The notes under the pieces are model-generated. The model was not told where the DNA came from and ran no database searches. It saw only the letters and a list, made by a program, of their open reading frames with translations. The position numbers and the translations under genes are program-made. From Saccharibacillus sacchari DSM 19268 (GTDB lineage: Bacteria; Bacillota; Bacilli; Paenibacillales; Paenibacillaceae), in contig NZ_KK073875.1 in assembly GCF_000585395.1 (NCBI RefSeq), positions 2,666,017 through 2,730,016 on the forward strand: 64,000 nt of DNA, in the 5' to 3' direction. Positions within the stretch are counted from its first letter, which is position 1. Each line of letters starts with the position of its first letter. Below are positions 9,712 through 18,235 of the stretch, in pieces.

Positions 9712-10557
9712 CTAACCGCCCAGCCCCAACCTAGCCGCCATGCTATACCCGTTAGGCCCGGCATTATACCTTTTGCGCAGCTCGATCAGATTCGGACCGA
9801 ACGTCGCTTCCAGCGTCTCGCGGTGCGCCTGCATCAGCTCGTAAATGTACAAGTCGTGCACGATCACTTCGGTGATCGGCATGACGAGTCCCGGATGAAG
9901 CGTCCAAGCCGCGCGGCTGTCCGCGCCGAGCGATACGATGCCCGCCACGACTTCGCGATCGTCCGCGCTAACCACGATCCAGCGTCCGCCGTACTCCTGC
10001 GTGATCTCGTCGCTCGAATCGTGCGGATAGACCTGGGCGAAATCAAATTCCGACAACTCCCCGTACACGACGAGCAGGACATCCAGCCCCCGCTTCGCGG
10101 CAGCACGCAGATCTTTTTCGAGCAGCTTCGCTTCTTCCGGCCAAATCTCCAGCAGCACCCGTTGTTCCGCGCGCTCGATCGCATCGGCAGCCCGTTCGAG
10201 AATCGCATCGGCACCGGTAATATTCCAGATGTTTTCCCGGTTGGAAGAGACGAAAGAATAATGCTCCAAGGCCGTCTCTGCCGCTTCGAATGACGACTCA
10301 ACACGGCGCTTTTTCAAACGAATCAATTCCTGTGGCGGCAGCGGGGTATAGAGTGCAGGCTCTTCGTGACTGACCAACACCTCCCCGCGATCGACCAGTC
10401 CGCCGAGCACCTCATAAATTTTGGAGCGCGGAACGCCGGAGCCCAAAGACACGGCATAACCCGACAGCGGAGATTTATCCAAAAGCGCAAGGTAAGCCTT
10501 CGCTTCGTATTCGGTAAAGTTCAGATCTTGCAGCAGTTTGACGATTTCGGGTTTCAT
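9712..10557 (-). CDS. TrmB-family transcriptional regulator
   Basis: A 281-residue regulator. The N-terminal winged helix (about 1-75) has the TrmB form LQDLNFTEYEAKAYLALL, then GSGVPRSKIYEVLGGLVDRG as the recognition part. The C-terminal domain (about 100-260) resembles the TrmB sensor domain (PLD-like fold), which binds sugars in characterised archaeal members. The ATG at 10557 is preceded by GGGAGG; a longer in-frame start at 10593 lacks a site. It diverges from a drug/metabolite-type exporter with a palindrome between them, so it probably controls that gene and itself. The ligand is unknown. Confidence 0.85.
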   Translation of the reverse strand: MKPEIVKLLQDLNFTEYEAKAYLALLDKSPLSGYAVSLGSGVPRSKIYEVLGGLVDRGEVLVSHEEPALYTPLPPQELIRLKKRRVESSFEAAETALEHYSFVSSNRENIWNITGADAILERAADAIERAEQRVLLEIWPEEAKLLEKDLRAAAKRGLDVLLVVYGELSEFDFAQVYPHDSSDEITQEYGGRWIVVSADDREVVAGIVSLGADSRAAWTLHPGLVMPITEVIVHDLYIYELMQAHRETLEATFGPNLIELRKRYNAGPNGYSMAARLGLGG

Positions 10558-10664
10558 CGGTGAACCTCCCTGTTCTTTTGCGGCCGCAGTCATGCAGTCA
10601 TGCGATCACGACCCAAAAGCCTCGCCTTTCGGCGGTCTTTTCCTTGTATTATCCCACACCTGCC

Positions 10665-10724
10665 TTGACACCGTATAGCGTCGATGTTATATCTGTATAC
10701 TAGTGACTACAAAAGTAGCGACTA
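10665..10724 (+). promoter_or_regulatory. Promoter and candidate TrmB operator before the DMT exporter
   Basis: A consensus TTGACA (10665-10670) is followed after 17 bases by a TG-extended -10 TATATC (10688-10693). Immediately downstream are 10-base arms TAGTGACTAC (10701-10710) and GTAGCGACTA (10715-10724), pairing with two mismatches across AAAA. The site overlaps the start of transcription, as expected for a repressor. Confidence 0.6.
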
Positions 10725-10765
10725 TATAAAAAACGATGATGGATCGCGCAAATGGAGGTATAGCA

Positions 10766-11722
10766 GTGGGAACGATCACGCAGGAACATAGCAAGACCAA
10801 TAAACCTAAACGCATTTCAGGCGCGCAGACCGGCATTCGTCATGCCCGTACGCTTTATCTGATTGCCGCGTTAATTGCGATTCTATTATGGAGCACATCA
10901 TTCGTCGGAACCAAGATCGCCTATGCTTCGTTCCCTCCGTTGACCTTGGGCGCTGCGAGATTCGCGATCGCGTCGGTGATTTTGGGCGGAATCATGCTGC
11001 TGCAACGTCAGTTTGCGCTTCCCGCTCCGAAAGACCTCGGGATGATGGCATTGAGCGGTTTGCTCGGCACGACGATGTATTTTGCTTTGGAAAATATAGG
11101 GGTAGAGATGACTACGGCGTCGAGCGCCGCGCTGATTGTCGCTTCGTACCCGGCGATTACGGCGCTGCTGGAATTCATGTTTTACCGGACGAAGATTTCA
11201 TGGATGCGCGGAATCGGGATCGCTATGGCGATCTTCGGGGTATATCGAATTTCCGGCGGGGGCGGCAGCGAAGGCGGCGAACATGCGCTGATCGGAAATC
11301 TGCTGCTGATCGCGGCGGGCTTCGTGTTCGCGGTATACAACTTCGCAACGCGCAAGGTGGTCGGCCGCTACTCGATGGTGACGGTGTCATTTTACCAGAC
11401 GATTGCAGGTACGATTGCTTTTATCCCGTTGGCTTTGATTGAAAAGGATAAGTGGCAGATGCCGACGACGGAGTCGATGTGGATGCTGATGTATCTGGGG
11501 CTATTCTGCTCGGTGGCGGCGTTCATGCTGTACAATTACGGGCTGCGGGGGTTGACGGCGGGTACGGCGATGGCGCTAATGAATCTCGTGCCGATCTTCG
11601 GCGTGGCGCTGTCGATTACGGTGCTGGGAGAGACGCTGCGGCCGGGGGATTGGATTGGGGGGAGTATCGTTATTTTGGGCGTGATCCTGAGTGTGAGGGA
11701 GAAGAAAAAGCCTACTCGGTGA
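10766..11722 (+). CDS. EamA/DMT-family transporter
   Basis: A 318-residue inner-membrane transporter with ten predicted helices arranged as two EamA repeats (about 30-160 and 175-310). The first repeat begins AILLWSTSFVGTKIA; the second ends PGDWIGGSIVILGVILS. Members export amino acids, metabolites or drugs; the substrate here is unknown. I chose GTG at 10766 because GGAGG lies 7 bases upstream. It diverges from the TrmB-type regulator. The basic N-terminal tail (about 30 residues) is longer than usual. Its 3' end runs into repeat P2-1. Confidence 0.83.
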   Translation: MGTITQEHSKTNKPKRISGAQTGIRHARTLYLIAALIAILLWSTSFVGTKIAYASFPPLTLGAARFAIASVILGGIMLLQRQFALPAPKDLGMMALSGLLGTTMYFALENIGVEMTTASSAALIVASYPAITALLEFMFYRTKISWMRGIGIAMAIFGVYRISGGGGSEGGEHALIGNLLLIAAGFVFAVYNFATRKVVGRYSMVTVSFYQTIAGTIAFIPLALIEKDKWQMPTTESMWMLMYLGLFCSVAAFMLYNYGLRGLTAGTAMALMNLVPIFGVALSITVLGETLRPGDWIGGSIVILGVILSVREKKKPTR

Positions 11723-11856
11723 GGATGGAAGCTGGGGGCGCTGCGTGCGAAATTCGCTCAAGACGCTGTCTCACGCAGAAAACCTTCGGTTTTCCGCGTT
11801 CAAAGGCGTATTGAGCTGAATTTCGCCCTCCGCTGGAGCTTCCGGGGAGTAGGCGT
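11712..11856. repeat. P2-family palindromic repeat, copy 1
   Basis: Nested arms: GCCTACTC/GAGTAGGC (11712-11719, 11849-11856), GGAAGCT/AGCTTCC (11729-11735, 11839-11845), GCGAAATTC/GAATTTCGC (11749-11757, 11820-11828) and the apical GAAAACC-TTC-GGTTTTC (11780-11796). A T-rich tail follows on the plus strand and an A-run precedes it, so it likely works as a large bidirectional terminator. The asymmetric core (CAAGACGCTGTCTCAC, then TTCAAAGGCGT) is shared with the other P2 copies and gives it a direction. It overlaps the last codons of the DMT gene. The remaining sequence up to 12005 shows nothing more. Confidence 0.75.
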
Positions 11857-12005
11857 TTTCTTCGGAGCGGGTAGGTAAAAGAAAAGGCAAAGATAACGAT
11901 AGAAAAAAGGATAGAGATAAAAATAGGGCAGAGCGGATGTTATTCGCTTCTGTCTTTTTTGCGTTTGACGATTCTTCGTCTTCGCTTATTTTGCCTTGCT
12001 TCCCC

Positions 12006-12560
12006 TTAATCCCGATAACGGATCGTCATGCTCAATTTTACCGGGTCGGGTCCTGTGTTGCGGTAGTTGTGGGGGCGGTCGGCGCGGAAGCGGATCGCGT
12101 CGCCGGTTTGCAAGGTGTAGGATTGGCCGGCTATTTCAAGTTCCAACGTTCCCGCGAACAGGGTGATCAGTTCTTCGGTTCCTTCGCGGTGCGGGTCGGA
12201 TCCTAGTTCGCCGCCTGGATCGATCTCGACGGTGTAGACTTCGAAGCCGCGTTCGGCGTCGTAAGGGAATACGGGGTAGAGTCGGTATTTGTGCTCCGGG
12301 TCTTCTAAGGTTTGGATGTCTTGGCGGCGTATGACCACGGCATCGGCGGGAGGTTCGACGATCAGGGAAGTGAAGGACACCTTTAGCCCATTCGCGATTT
12401 TCCAGACGGTGGTGAGAGATGGGCTGGATTCGCCGCGTTCGATCTGGCCGAGCATCGTTTTGCTGATTCCGGTGAGTTCGGCGAGCTTATCCAGACTCAG
12501 TTTGCGTTCGGCACGCAGGTTTTTGAGATTTTGACTCAAGATTAGGTTGATGGGTTCCAC
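12006..12560 (-). CDS. XRE-family regulator with C-terminal cupin domain
   Basis: A 184-residue two-domain regulator. Residues 8-62 form a Cro/C1-type helix-turn-helix (NLKNLRAERKLSLDKLAELTGISKTMLGQIE). Residues 105-180 form a small cupin (DPHREGTEELITLFAGTLELEI, then GDAIRFRADRPHNYRN) that probably binds a small ligand. The start is a GTG at 12560 with AGAGGAG about 10 bases upstream; an in-frame extension to 12671 crosses the promoter region. It diverges from a LysE-type exporter, a common pairing in which the cupin senses the exported metabolite. Its 3' end faces repeat P2-1. Confidence 0.87.
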   Translation of the reverse strand: MEPINLILSQNLKNLRAERKLSLDKLAELTGISKTMLGQIERGESSPSLTTVWKIANGLKVSFTSLIVEPPADAVVIRRQDIQTLEDPEHKYRLYPVFPYDAERGFEVYTVEIDPGGELGSDPHREGTEELITLFAGTLELEIAGQSYTLQTGDAIRFRADRPHNYRNTGPDPVKLSMTIRYRD

Positions 12561-12644
12561 GACAGATTCGCTCCTCTTTATGGTGTGCGCTAAAAAGTCT
12601 ATATTGATCTTTTTAACGTACAGGTCTATAGTAAAAAAACAAAA

Positions 12645-12660
12645 GTGCGTTAAAACGTAC
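12645..12660. promoter_or_regulatory. Candidate operator between the XRE-cupin and LysE genes
   Basis: A near-perfect inverted repeat GTGCGTT-AA-AACGTAC sits midway between the two divergent genes. The half-site AACGTACA occurs again at 12615-12622. A TATAAC at 12673-12678 is the likely -10 box of the exporter, so this palindrome covers its -35 region. Confidence 0.5.
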
Positions 12661-12696
12661 ATTTCGTGCAATTATAACATACAAAGGAGTGAGAGG

Positions 12697-13278
12697 ATGT
12701 CATTTGTTGCGTTGTTTTCCTATGCGATCGCGGCCAGTTTTACGCCGGGACCTAACAATCTGATGGCTTTAGACGGAGCACGGAGATGGGGGTTTCGTCG
12801 AATGACCGCGTTTGTGACGGGCGTGTCGGCGGGTTGCTTTGGCGTTACGTTGTTGGCTTGTCTGCTGAATCTGGCGCTGTATCAATGGATTCCCGGTGTT
12901 CGGATCGTGATGGGTGTGCTCGGAACGGGGTATATGCTGTGGCTGGCGCGGAAAATTTATACGAGCACAGGCAGCGGTAATGGAAAAGAAATCCGGCTTG
13001 CGTATTCGCTTCGCGCCGGATTTTGGCTTCAATTCGTCAATCCCAAGCTGCTGCTGTACGCGATCACGGCGGTGTCAACGTTCGTGATGCCGTATGCGCC
13101 TTCGCTGCTGCAACTGCTCGGCGTCTCGGCGCTGCTTGGCGTGATTGCTTTGTTTTCTTCCGGCTCATGGGCGGCTTTCGGTGCGTTGTTCCAACCTTTT
13201 CTTATCCGACATGAACGAGCTTTTAATCTGATCATGGCGCTGTTACTTGTATATAGTGCGATCGCGGTCTGGTTGTAA
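12697..13278 (+). CDS. LysE/RhtB-family amino acid exporter
   Basis: A 193-residue membrane protein with about six helices. The N-terminus SYAIAASFTPGPNNLMAL is the LysE-family signature, and FVNPKLLLYAITAVSTF is the second conserved block. These proteins export amino acids or related metabolites; the exact substrate is unknown. The ATG at 12697 has AAAGGAGTGAGAGG upstream. A longer frame to 12547 overlaps the divergent regulator gene and is not credible. It is probably controlled by that XRE-cupin regulator. Confidence 0.88.
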   Translation: MSFVALFSYAIAASFTPGPNNLMALDGARRWGFRRMTAFVTGVSAGCFGVTLLACLLNLALYQWIPGVRIVMGVLGTGYMLWLARKIYTSTGSGNGKEIRLAYSLRAGFWLQFVNPKLLLYAITAVSTFVMPYAPSLLQLLGVSALLGVIALFSSGSWAAFGALFQPFLIRHERAFNLIMALLLVYSAIAVWL

Positions 13279-13283
13279 CTGCG

Positions 13284-13349
13284 TTGCGATCAAGTTGGTT
13301 TCTCCTGTATAATGATGATAAAACGAAACTCAGTTTCATTAAATGAAAC
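13284..13349 (+). promoter_or_regulatory. Promoter with two overlapping palindromes before the methyltransferase gene
   Basis: TTGCGA (13284-13289), an 18-base spacer and a perfect TATAAT (13308-13313) form the promoter. Directly downstream are GAAACT-C-AGTTTC (13325-13337) and GTTTCATT-A-AATGAAAC (13333-13349), which share the GTTTC half-site. Both lie between the transcription start and the ribosome site, where a bound TetR- or MarR-type dimer would block transcription. Confidence 0.6.
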
Positions 13350-13372
13350 ACAATCAGAGGAGGAAACAAATT

Positions 13373-14137
13373 ATGGACAGCAAACAGCGTTTTTCTGCCC
13401 GGGTAGACGCGTACGTCAAATACCGCCCGGATTACCCGCAGACGGCAATGGACTATCTGTATACGGAAGTCGGGTTGAACAACGTAACCGAAATCGCGGA
13501 TATCGGAGCGGGAACCGGCATCTTTTCGCGTTTATTGCTCGATCGCGGCAGTCAGGTTATCGCCGTTGAGCCGAACGACGACATGCGGGGCGCGGCGGAA
13601 AAGCAATTGGGCAGCAATCCTGCGTTTCGCGCCCTTGCCGCTCCAGCCGAGCATACCGGACTGCCGGACGCAAGCGTAGGAGCCATTATATGTGCGCAGG
13701 CGTTCCACTGGTTCGACCGGGAAGCGGCCTACAAGGAGTTCAAACGCATTTTAAAACCCGGCGCTCCCGTCATTCTGATCTGGAACAACCGCCTGACGTC
13801 GGGCACGCCTTTTCTCGAAGCGTACGAACAGATGCTGTTGACGTACGGAACGGACTACAGCCAGGTCAACCATCGGAATACGACTAATGTCGAGACGGAA
13901 GAACTACAGTCGTTTTTCGGAAAAAACAAGATGACAGTAGCCAAGTTCCCGAATCACCAGTTGTTCGACTTCGAAGGAGTCAGCGGGCGCTTGAATTCTT
14001 CTTCCTATGTGCCGTCGCCGGATCAAGAAAACTACGCGCCGATGATGGAGGAACTACGCCGAATCTTCGACCGTACCGCCAAAGACGGCCGGATTTCTTT
14101 TGACTATGAGACGGAAGTGTATTGGGGCACGCTGTAA
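13373..14137 (+). CDS. Class I SAM-dependent methyltransferase
   Basis: A 254-residue cytosolic methyltransferase. Motif I is EIADIGAGTGIFSRLL (about 39-54), the acidic residue binding SAM ribose is in VIAVEPNDDM, and motif IV is VGAIICAQAFHWFD. The HWFD form is typical of Methyltransf_11/25-type small-molecule enzymes. The ATG at 13373 has AGAGGAGG upstream. The acceptor is unknown. It converges on a DMT-type transporter gene with only a one-base gap and no visible terminator. The operator-like palindromes upstream suggest inducible expression. Confidence 0.85.
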   Translation: MDSKQRFSARVDAYVKYRPDYPQTAMDYLYTEVGLNNVTEIADIGAGTGIFSRLLLDRGSQVIAVEPNDDMRGAAEKQLGSNPAFRALAAPAEHTGLPDASVGAIICAQAFHWFDREAAYKEFKRILKPGAPVILIWNNRLTSGTPFLEAYEQMLLTYGTDYSQVNHRNTTNVETEELQSFFGKNKMTVAKFPNHQLFDFEGVSGRLNSSSYVPSPDQENYAPMMEELRRIFDRTAKDGRISFDYETEVYWGTL

Positions 14138-14138
14138 C

Positions 14139-15104
14139 TCAAGCCCTTCCGCGCAGGCTCATCAGCAGCACGACCGCGATAATGCACACCGTGCCGCCCC
14201 ACTGCCATAAACCAAACGGTTCGTGCAGCCAGACGACCGTCGTCAATACAGCCGCGAGCGGTTCCAGACTGCCGAGCACGATGGTCTCCTGCGGAGGCAG
14301 ATTGCGCAGGCTCTCGATGTAGAACCAGAAAGCCAGCGTCGTCCCGAAGATCAGCACAAAGGCCAGATATCCGTATCCCGTCGCATCCAGCGTCGGCCAT
14401 GGGAAACTCCACGGTGGACGAACCGCGGCAAGCGTCAGACCGCCTACCGTCATCGCCCAGCCGACCACGACGAGCGAGTCGTATTTTCGCAGCAAAGGGA
14501 CGGCGGCTAACGTATAGAAGGCAGCGGCTACCGCCGATAGCAAGCCCCAGATGACCGCGGGCGTCGGCACGGATAATGAGGACAGCGAACCGTTGGTCAG
14601 CAGCATGAAGCAGCCGATCAGGGCAAGAGCCGCTGTGGTCATTTCGAGCCGGGTCGGTGCTTTGCGTTGTCTCATTAAAAAGTAAAGCAGCGTGACGACT
14701 GGAGCGAGATACTGGAGCAGCGTCGCCACGGCCGCGTTGCCGTAGCTGATCGACGCAATAAACGTATATTGCACGGCGAGCATCCCGGCCAATCCGTAGA
14801 GTAGCAGCAGCGGCGCGATTCGGCGATCTTTCCAGACTCCGAAAATCTGGCGGCGATCCTTCAGCACGAATTGCAGCAAAAGCAGCAGCGGACCCGCGAC
14901 TAACAATCGAACCGTAACCAACCAGGCCGGATCGGCGCCGTAATGGTGCATGAGCTTCTGAGATACCGTCCCGCCAACGCCCCATAGTATAGCGCCTACG
15001 ATGACAAAAAATAATCCGGTTTTCCGATTTTTCGGTCGATCAGCTGTAGTGTCCGGTGACATTACGGCTTTTTGACGCGTTTGCGATTCTATTGGATTTT
15101 CCAT
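14139..15104 (-). CDS. EamA/DMT-family transporter
   Basis: A 321-residue ten-helix transporter with two EamA repeats, starting GLFFVIVGAILWGVGGTVSQ. The block SLEPLAAVLTTVVWLHEPF in the last repeat is typical of RhaT/YedA-like exporters. The ATG at 15104 follows AAGGAGAAAACGCAGC, with the SD core 9-10 bases away; the in-frame region to 15212 overlaps the AraC start. It diverges from an AraC-type regulator and probably belongs to its regulon. Substrate unknown. Confidence 0.84.
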   Translation of the reverse strand: MENPIESQTRQKAVMSPDTTADRPKNRKTGLFFVIVGAILWGVGGTVSQKLMHHYGADPAWLVTVRLLVAGPLLLLLQFVLKDRRQIFGVWKDRRIAPLLLLYGLAGMLAVQYTFIASISYGNAAVATLLQYLAPVVTLLYFLMRQRKAPTRLEMTTAALALIGCFMLLTNGSLSSLSVPTPAVIWGLLSAVAAAFYTLAAVPLLRKYDSLVVVGWAMTVGGLTLAAVRPPWSFPWPTLDATGYGYLAFVLIFGTTLAFWFYIESLRNLPPQETIVLGSLEPLAAVLTTVVWLHEPFGLWQWGGTVCIIAVVLLMSLRGRA

Positions 15105-15210
15105 GCTGCGTTTTCTCCTTAATGATGTCGTGATAGGATGATTATAGTGGGCAGAAGGCTTCGAAAATACGCAAATATGAGCTAAAAATATCGGGATATT
15201 GAGGTGAGTC

Positions 15211-16101
15211 ATGCAAATACGGGATTTTCCGATCGAAAGCGAAAGCCTGCGCGAACTGACCGCTCACCGTACCGCGATGCTGCCGGTGGCCTGCTATCGT
15301 TCGCGAATCGATCGACATGTACACGGACGCATTCCGCTGCATTGGCATGACGAGGTTCAATGGACGCAGGTCGAGCAGGGAGAAGGTATTTTTCGTGTAA
15401 ACGATGAAGAACTGACGCTGCGAGCGGGTGACGGTTTATTTATCAACAGCGGTTGCCTGCATGGGGCGGAGGATCGGAATCATTCGGGCTGCGTGTATGT
15501 CTCGCTGAATGCCGCGCCGGATTTTCTGCTGCCGCGCGAGCTGCGTGAAGCGTATCTGTTGCCTTATCTGGGGACGGCGGGCATGCCTTATTTGCGCTTT
15601 GACGGAAGCACGCGCAGAGGGCAGAGTTTGCAGCAGGGAATCGGCGAGGTGCAGCGGTTATTGGCGGAAAAGCCTCCTTTTTACGAACCGGAGATTGCTA
15701 TGTTGTTGACCCGTTTGTGGCACGGTGTGATCGCCGGAGGACCTGAGCCCCGTCCGGATGAGGAACGCGGACAGCGCAGCCGCAGGGTCAAAGAGATGCT
15801 GAATTGGATTCACGCGCACTATGCGGAACCGATTCGTCTGGAGGAGATTGCGCAGGCGGGCGGTTTGAGTCGCTCGGAATGCTGTCGATACTTCAATAGA
15901 TACCTCGGCGGTACGCCGCTAGGGTATGTGACGGAGTATCGGATTCGGCAGGCGATGGATTTGCTCAGGGGAGACTTGAACGTAACGGAGACGGGGTATC
16001 GGGTGGGGTTTGTCAGCACGAGTCATTTTATTGAGAAGTTTCGGTTGAAGACGGGAATGACTCCATTGGCGTACAAGAAAAAGGAGGCGAATAAAGCGTG
16101 A
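15211..16101 (+). CDS. AraC-family transcriptional regulator (cupin sensor)
   Basis: A 296-residue regulator. Residues 30-110 form an AraC-type cupin (LHWHDEVQWTQVEQGEGIFRV). Residues 195-290 form the double helix-turn-helix (IHAHYAEPIRLEEIAQAGGL, then TEYRIRQAMDLLRGDLNVTE and the final FIEKFRLKTGMTPLAYKK). The ATG at 15211 is preceded by GAGGTGA. It overlaps the next gene by 4 bases (GTGA), so the two are co-transcribed, and it diverges from the DMT transporter. A ligand-responsive activator is the likely role; the ligand is unknown. Confidence 0.88.
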   Translation: MQIRDFPIESESLRELTAHRTAMLPVACYRSRIDRHVHGRIPLHWHDEVQWTQVEQGEGIFRVNDEELTLRAGDGLFINSGCLHGAEDRNHSGCVYVSLNAAPDFLLPRELREAYLLPYLGTAGMPYLRFDGSTRRGQSLQQGIGEVQRLLAEKPPFYEPEIAMLLTRLWHGVIAGGPEPRPDEERGQRSRRVKEMLNWIHAHYAEPIRLEEIAQAGGLSRSECCRYFNRYLGGTPLGYVTEYRIRQAMDLLRGDLNVTETGYRVGFVSTSHFIEKFRLKTGMTPLAYKKKEANKA

Positions 16102-16772
16102 CATCGATCATCAAAGTGAACGGGGCGGCGAGAGAAGATTTTCTTGCATTGCTTCCGGATGAGGTGTGGGTAGGATGTCGCTATGGTACGGAAGGCCTGG
16201 CGGGAACCGTGAATCGGGAAGAATTTCTTGCGTTAAAAAAGCTCAAGCCTAAGGCTAAATGGATCTTGGCATTCGATGAATCGGAGACGACGCATGAGGA
16301 GCGGCTGCGACTGCTGAATGAGTTGGCGCCGGACTATTATGAATATACGCCACCTGATCCACTGAAAAAAGCCGAATTCGCCGCCTGTATGGAGCGACTT
16401 GCGGAGATCCAAGTACCGAAGATCGCAGGGCCTTTTCCCGTGCTGAAGGACGATATGTCGATGATCCGCGAGCGTGAGCCGTTTGCCGAGATGATGCGGC
16501 GAGGCACGATGTATTTTCGATTCGACGTGGAGTCGGCAGTGAACGCGAACTTCCGCCTATCTGCCGCACAGCGGCGCAAGCTGGACGAATTTTGGGCGGA
16601 GTTTCCGGCTTTGGTGAACGATTCGTTTGATCGGTTGGACAATTATCCGCTGCACAATCAGCATGGCTATGATGTGGATGCGATCGTGCCCGGAACGGAT
16701 AAATCGGCTCGGAGCTGGAACGCGATGACGTCGGGGAAGATTGTTCGGTTGGTGAAGACGCTAGTAGCTTGA
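16098..16772 (+). CDS. Conserved hypothetical protein (224 aa)
   Basis: I do not recognise a family. The protein is soluble, rich in charged residues, without a signal peptide or membrane segment. Segments such as WILAFDESETTHEERLRLL and LDEFWAEFPALVNDSFDRLD look helical. The start is a GTG that overlaps the AraC-gene stop codon (GTGA); AAGGAGG lies about 10 bases upstream inside that gene, so translation is probably coupled. Its TGA stop lies inside repeat P1-B, which may have truncated or extended the original end. Confidence 0.75.
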   Translation: MTSIIKVNGAAREDFLALLPDEVWVGCRYGTEGLAGTVNREEFLALKKLKPKAKWILAFDESETTHEERLRLLNELAPDYYEYTPPDPLKKAEFAACMERLAEIQVPKIAGPFPVLKDDMSMIREREPFAEMMRRGTMYFRFDVESAVNANFRLSAAQRRKLDEFWAEFPALVNDSFDRLDNYPLHNQHGYDVDAIVPGTDKSARSWNAMTSGKIVRLVKTLVA

Positions 16773-16805
16773 CCAAGTTAAATGTAAGGTTGGTCAAGCC
16801 ACTAG
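16761..16805. repeat. P1-family palindromic repeat, copy B (internally deleted)
   Basis: Arms of 15 bases (16761-16775 and 16791-16805, one mismatch) built from CTAGT-GCTTGACCA and its complement surround a 15-base loop AGTTAAATGTAAGGT. Compared with copy A it keeps both outer ends and the AAGTTAAATGTAAGGTT block but lacks the whole inner stem. It supplies the TGA of the preceding gene. Confidence 0.7.
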
Positions 16806-16831
16806 GATAGACGGATAAGAAGGCGCTGAGC

Positions 16832-18214
16832 TTAATCGCCCAACACCTCTTCCATCTTTTTCAGCTTGCGATACACGACTGACCGGTCCACGCCCAGACG
16901 TTTGGCGACTTCTGCCGCATTCCCGCCGCACTCGGCCAGCATTTGCTTGATGTAGCGTCCTTCCGCAATAGCGGCGAAGTCTTTTAATGAATTGGCACGC
17001 TCGCGATTGCGGGAGATGAAATGATCGAGCGCAAAAGCATCGTTCAACCCTTCCTCGCCGCTTCGTTCGTCGCTTTGCACCCTGCCCGTGATGACCAGCC
17101 GCTCGATATAATTGCGCAGCTCGCGTGCATTGCCGTGCCAGGGCTGATCAAGGATGCGCTGGAACTCGTCTGCGCCCAGCATATACCGTTTGCCGTAGGC
17201 CGAATTGAAGTGCGCGATAAAGTTCGACGTCAGTCCGACAAGGTCCGGTTTGCGGCTGCGCAGCGGAGGGATATGGATCGGAATCACGTTGATCCGGTAA
17301 TACAGATCTTCGCGGAACTGTCCTTGCTGCACCATGCTCCACAGATCGCGGTTGGTGGCGCAAATGACCCGGCAATGAACGGGAATCGGCTCTGTGCCGC
17401 CGATTCGGCGCAGCTCGCTGCTTTCGAGGACATGCAGCAGTTTGGCTTGCATATCGAGCGGCATTTCCGCGATCTCGTCGAGGAAAAGCACGCCGCCCGC
17501 TGCCAGCTCGACCAGTCCTTTTTTGCCGTCCGTATTCTCGACTGTCTGCGGCTCGCGTCCGAATAATTCGTATTCGAACGAATCCACCGGGATCGCGGCG
17601 CAGTTGACCGGAATGAACGGGCCGTTCCATCTTGAGCTTTTGCGGTGAATGTATTTGGCGATGATTTCTTTGCCCGTACCGGACTCCCCGAGGATCAGCA
17701 CTTTGCTGTCGTAGGAGGCGATCTGGTTGCAGACCTGAATGATTTGCTTCATAGCCAAGCTTTCGGCGATGATGCCGGAAGTCGTGTCCGGATCTAGGCG
17801 AACAGCGCCGCGTCGCGGCTTGGCGTTGGGTGAAGGCGGCGTTTCTCCCCGCACGGCTTCGCCGGGGTAACTGTTGGAACTGGTGACGACGAGCTGCACC
17901 TCGCCGTCCTGGTTCAGAATCGGGGTGGCGGTGGACATCACGTTGAAGCCTTGAACCGTGCGAATGACCATCGAGACTTTCTTTTTGGCCGCGATTGCCT
18001 TCATGGTGACGGAATCGCTATAATATCCGGCGTTCACCAGATCCTGCACATTATATTTCAAAAGCTCTTCGAGCGGAATGCCGATCGTGAGCGCCGTGAA
18101 TTCATTGGAAATGAGGATATTGCCCCGCGCGTCAGTGACAAAAAGCGTGCCGGGCGACTGACCGTCGATCAGGCCCGCATATTCGTTCGCAAGGCCGTCT
18201 TGGCTGCGGTTCAT
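16832..18214 (-). CDS. PAS-AAA+-Fis enhancer-binding-type regulator lacking GAFTGA
   Basis: A 460-residue regulator: PAS-like sensor (about 18-115), AAA+ domain (about 147-370) with Walker A GESGTGKE (176-183) and Walker B LFLDEI, and a Fis-type helix-turn-helix at the end (GNAAEVAKRLGVDRSVVYRKLKK). Where sigma-54 activators have GAFTGA after ELFG, this protein has ELFGREPQTVENTDGKKG (217-233), so the sigma-54 contact loop is absent. It may act on sigma-A promoters, as TyrR does. The ATG at 18214 has GAGGTGATC upstream. It lies downstream of the CoA-transferase operon but behind that operon's terminator, as its own unit. Confidence 0.85.
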   Translation of the reverse strand: MNRSQDGLANEYAGLIDGQSPGTLFVTDARGNILISNEFTALTIGIPLEELLKYNVQDLVNAGYYSDSVTMKAIAAKKKVSMVIRTVQGFNVMSTATPILNQDGEVQLVVTSSNSYPGEAVRGETPPSPNAKPRRGAVRLDPDTTSGIIAESLAMKQIIQVCNQIASYDSKVLILGESGTGKEIIAKYIHRKSSRWNGPFIPVNCAAIPVDSFEYELFGREPQTVENTDGKKGLVELAAGGVLFLDEIAEMPLDMQAKLLHVLESSELRRIGGTEPIPVHCRVICATNRDLWSMVQQGQFREDLYYRINVIPIHIPPLRSRKPDLVGLTSNFIAHFNSAYGKRYMLGADEFQRILDQPWHGNARELRNYIERLVITGRVQSDERSGEEGLNDAFALDHFISRNRERANSLKDFAAIAEGRYIKQMLAECGGNAAEVAKRLGVDRSVVYRKLKKMEEVLGD

Positions 18215-18235
18215 ACAGGATCACCTCGAAATGAT

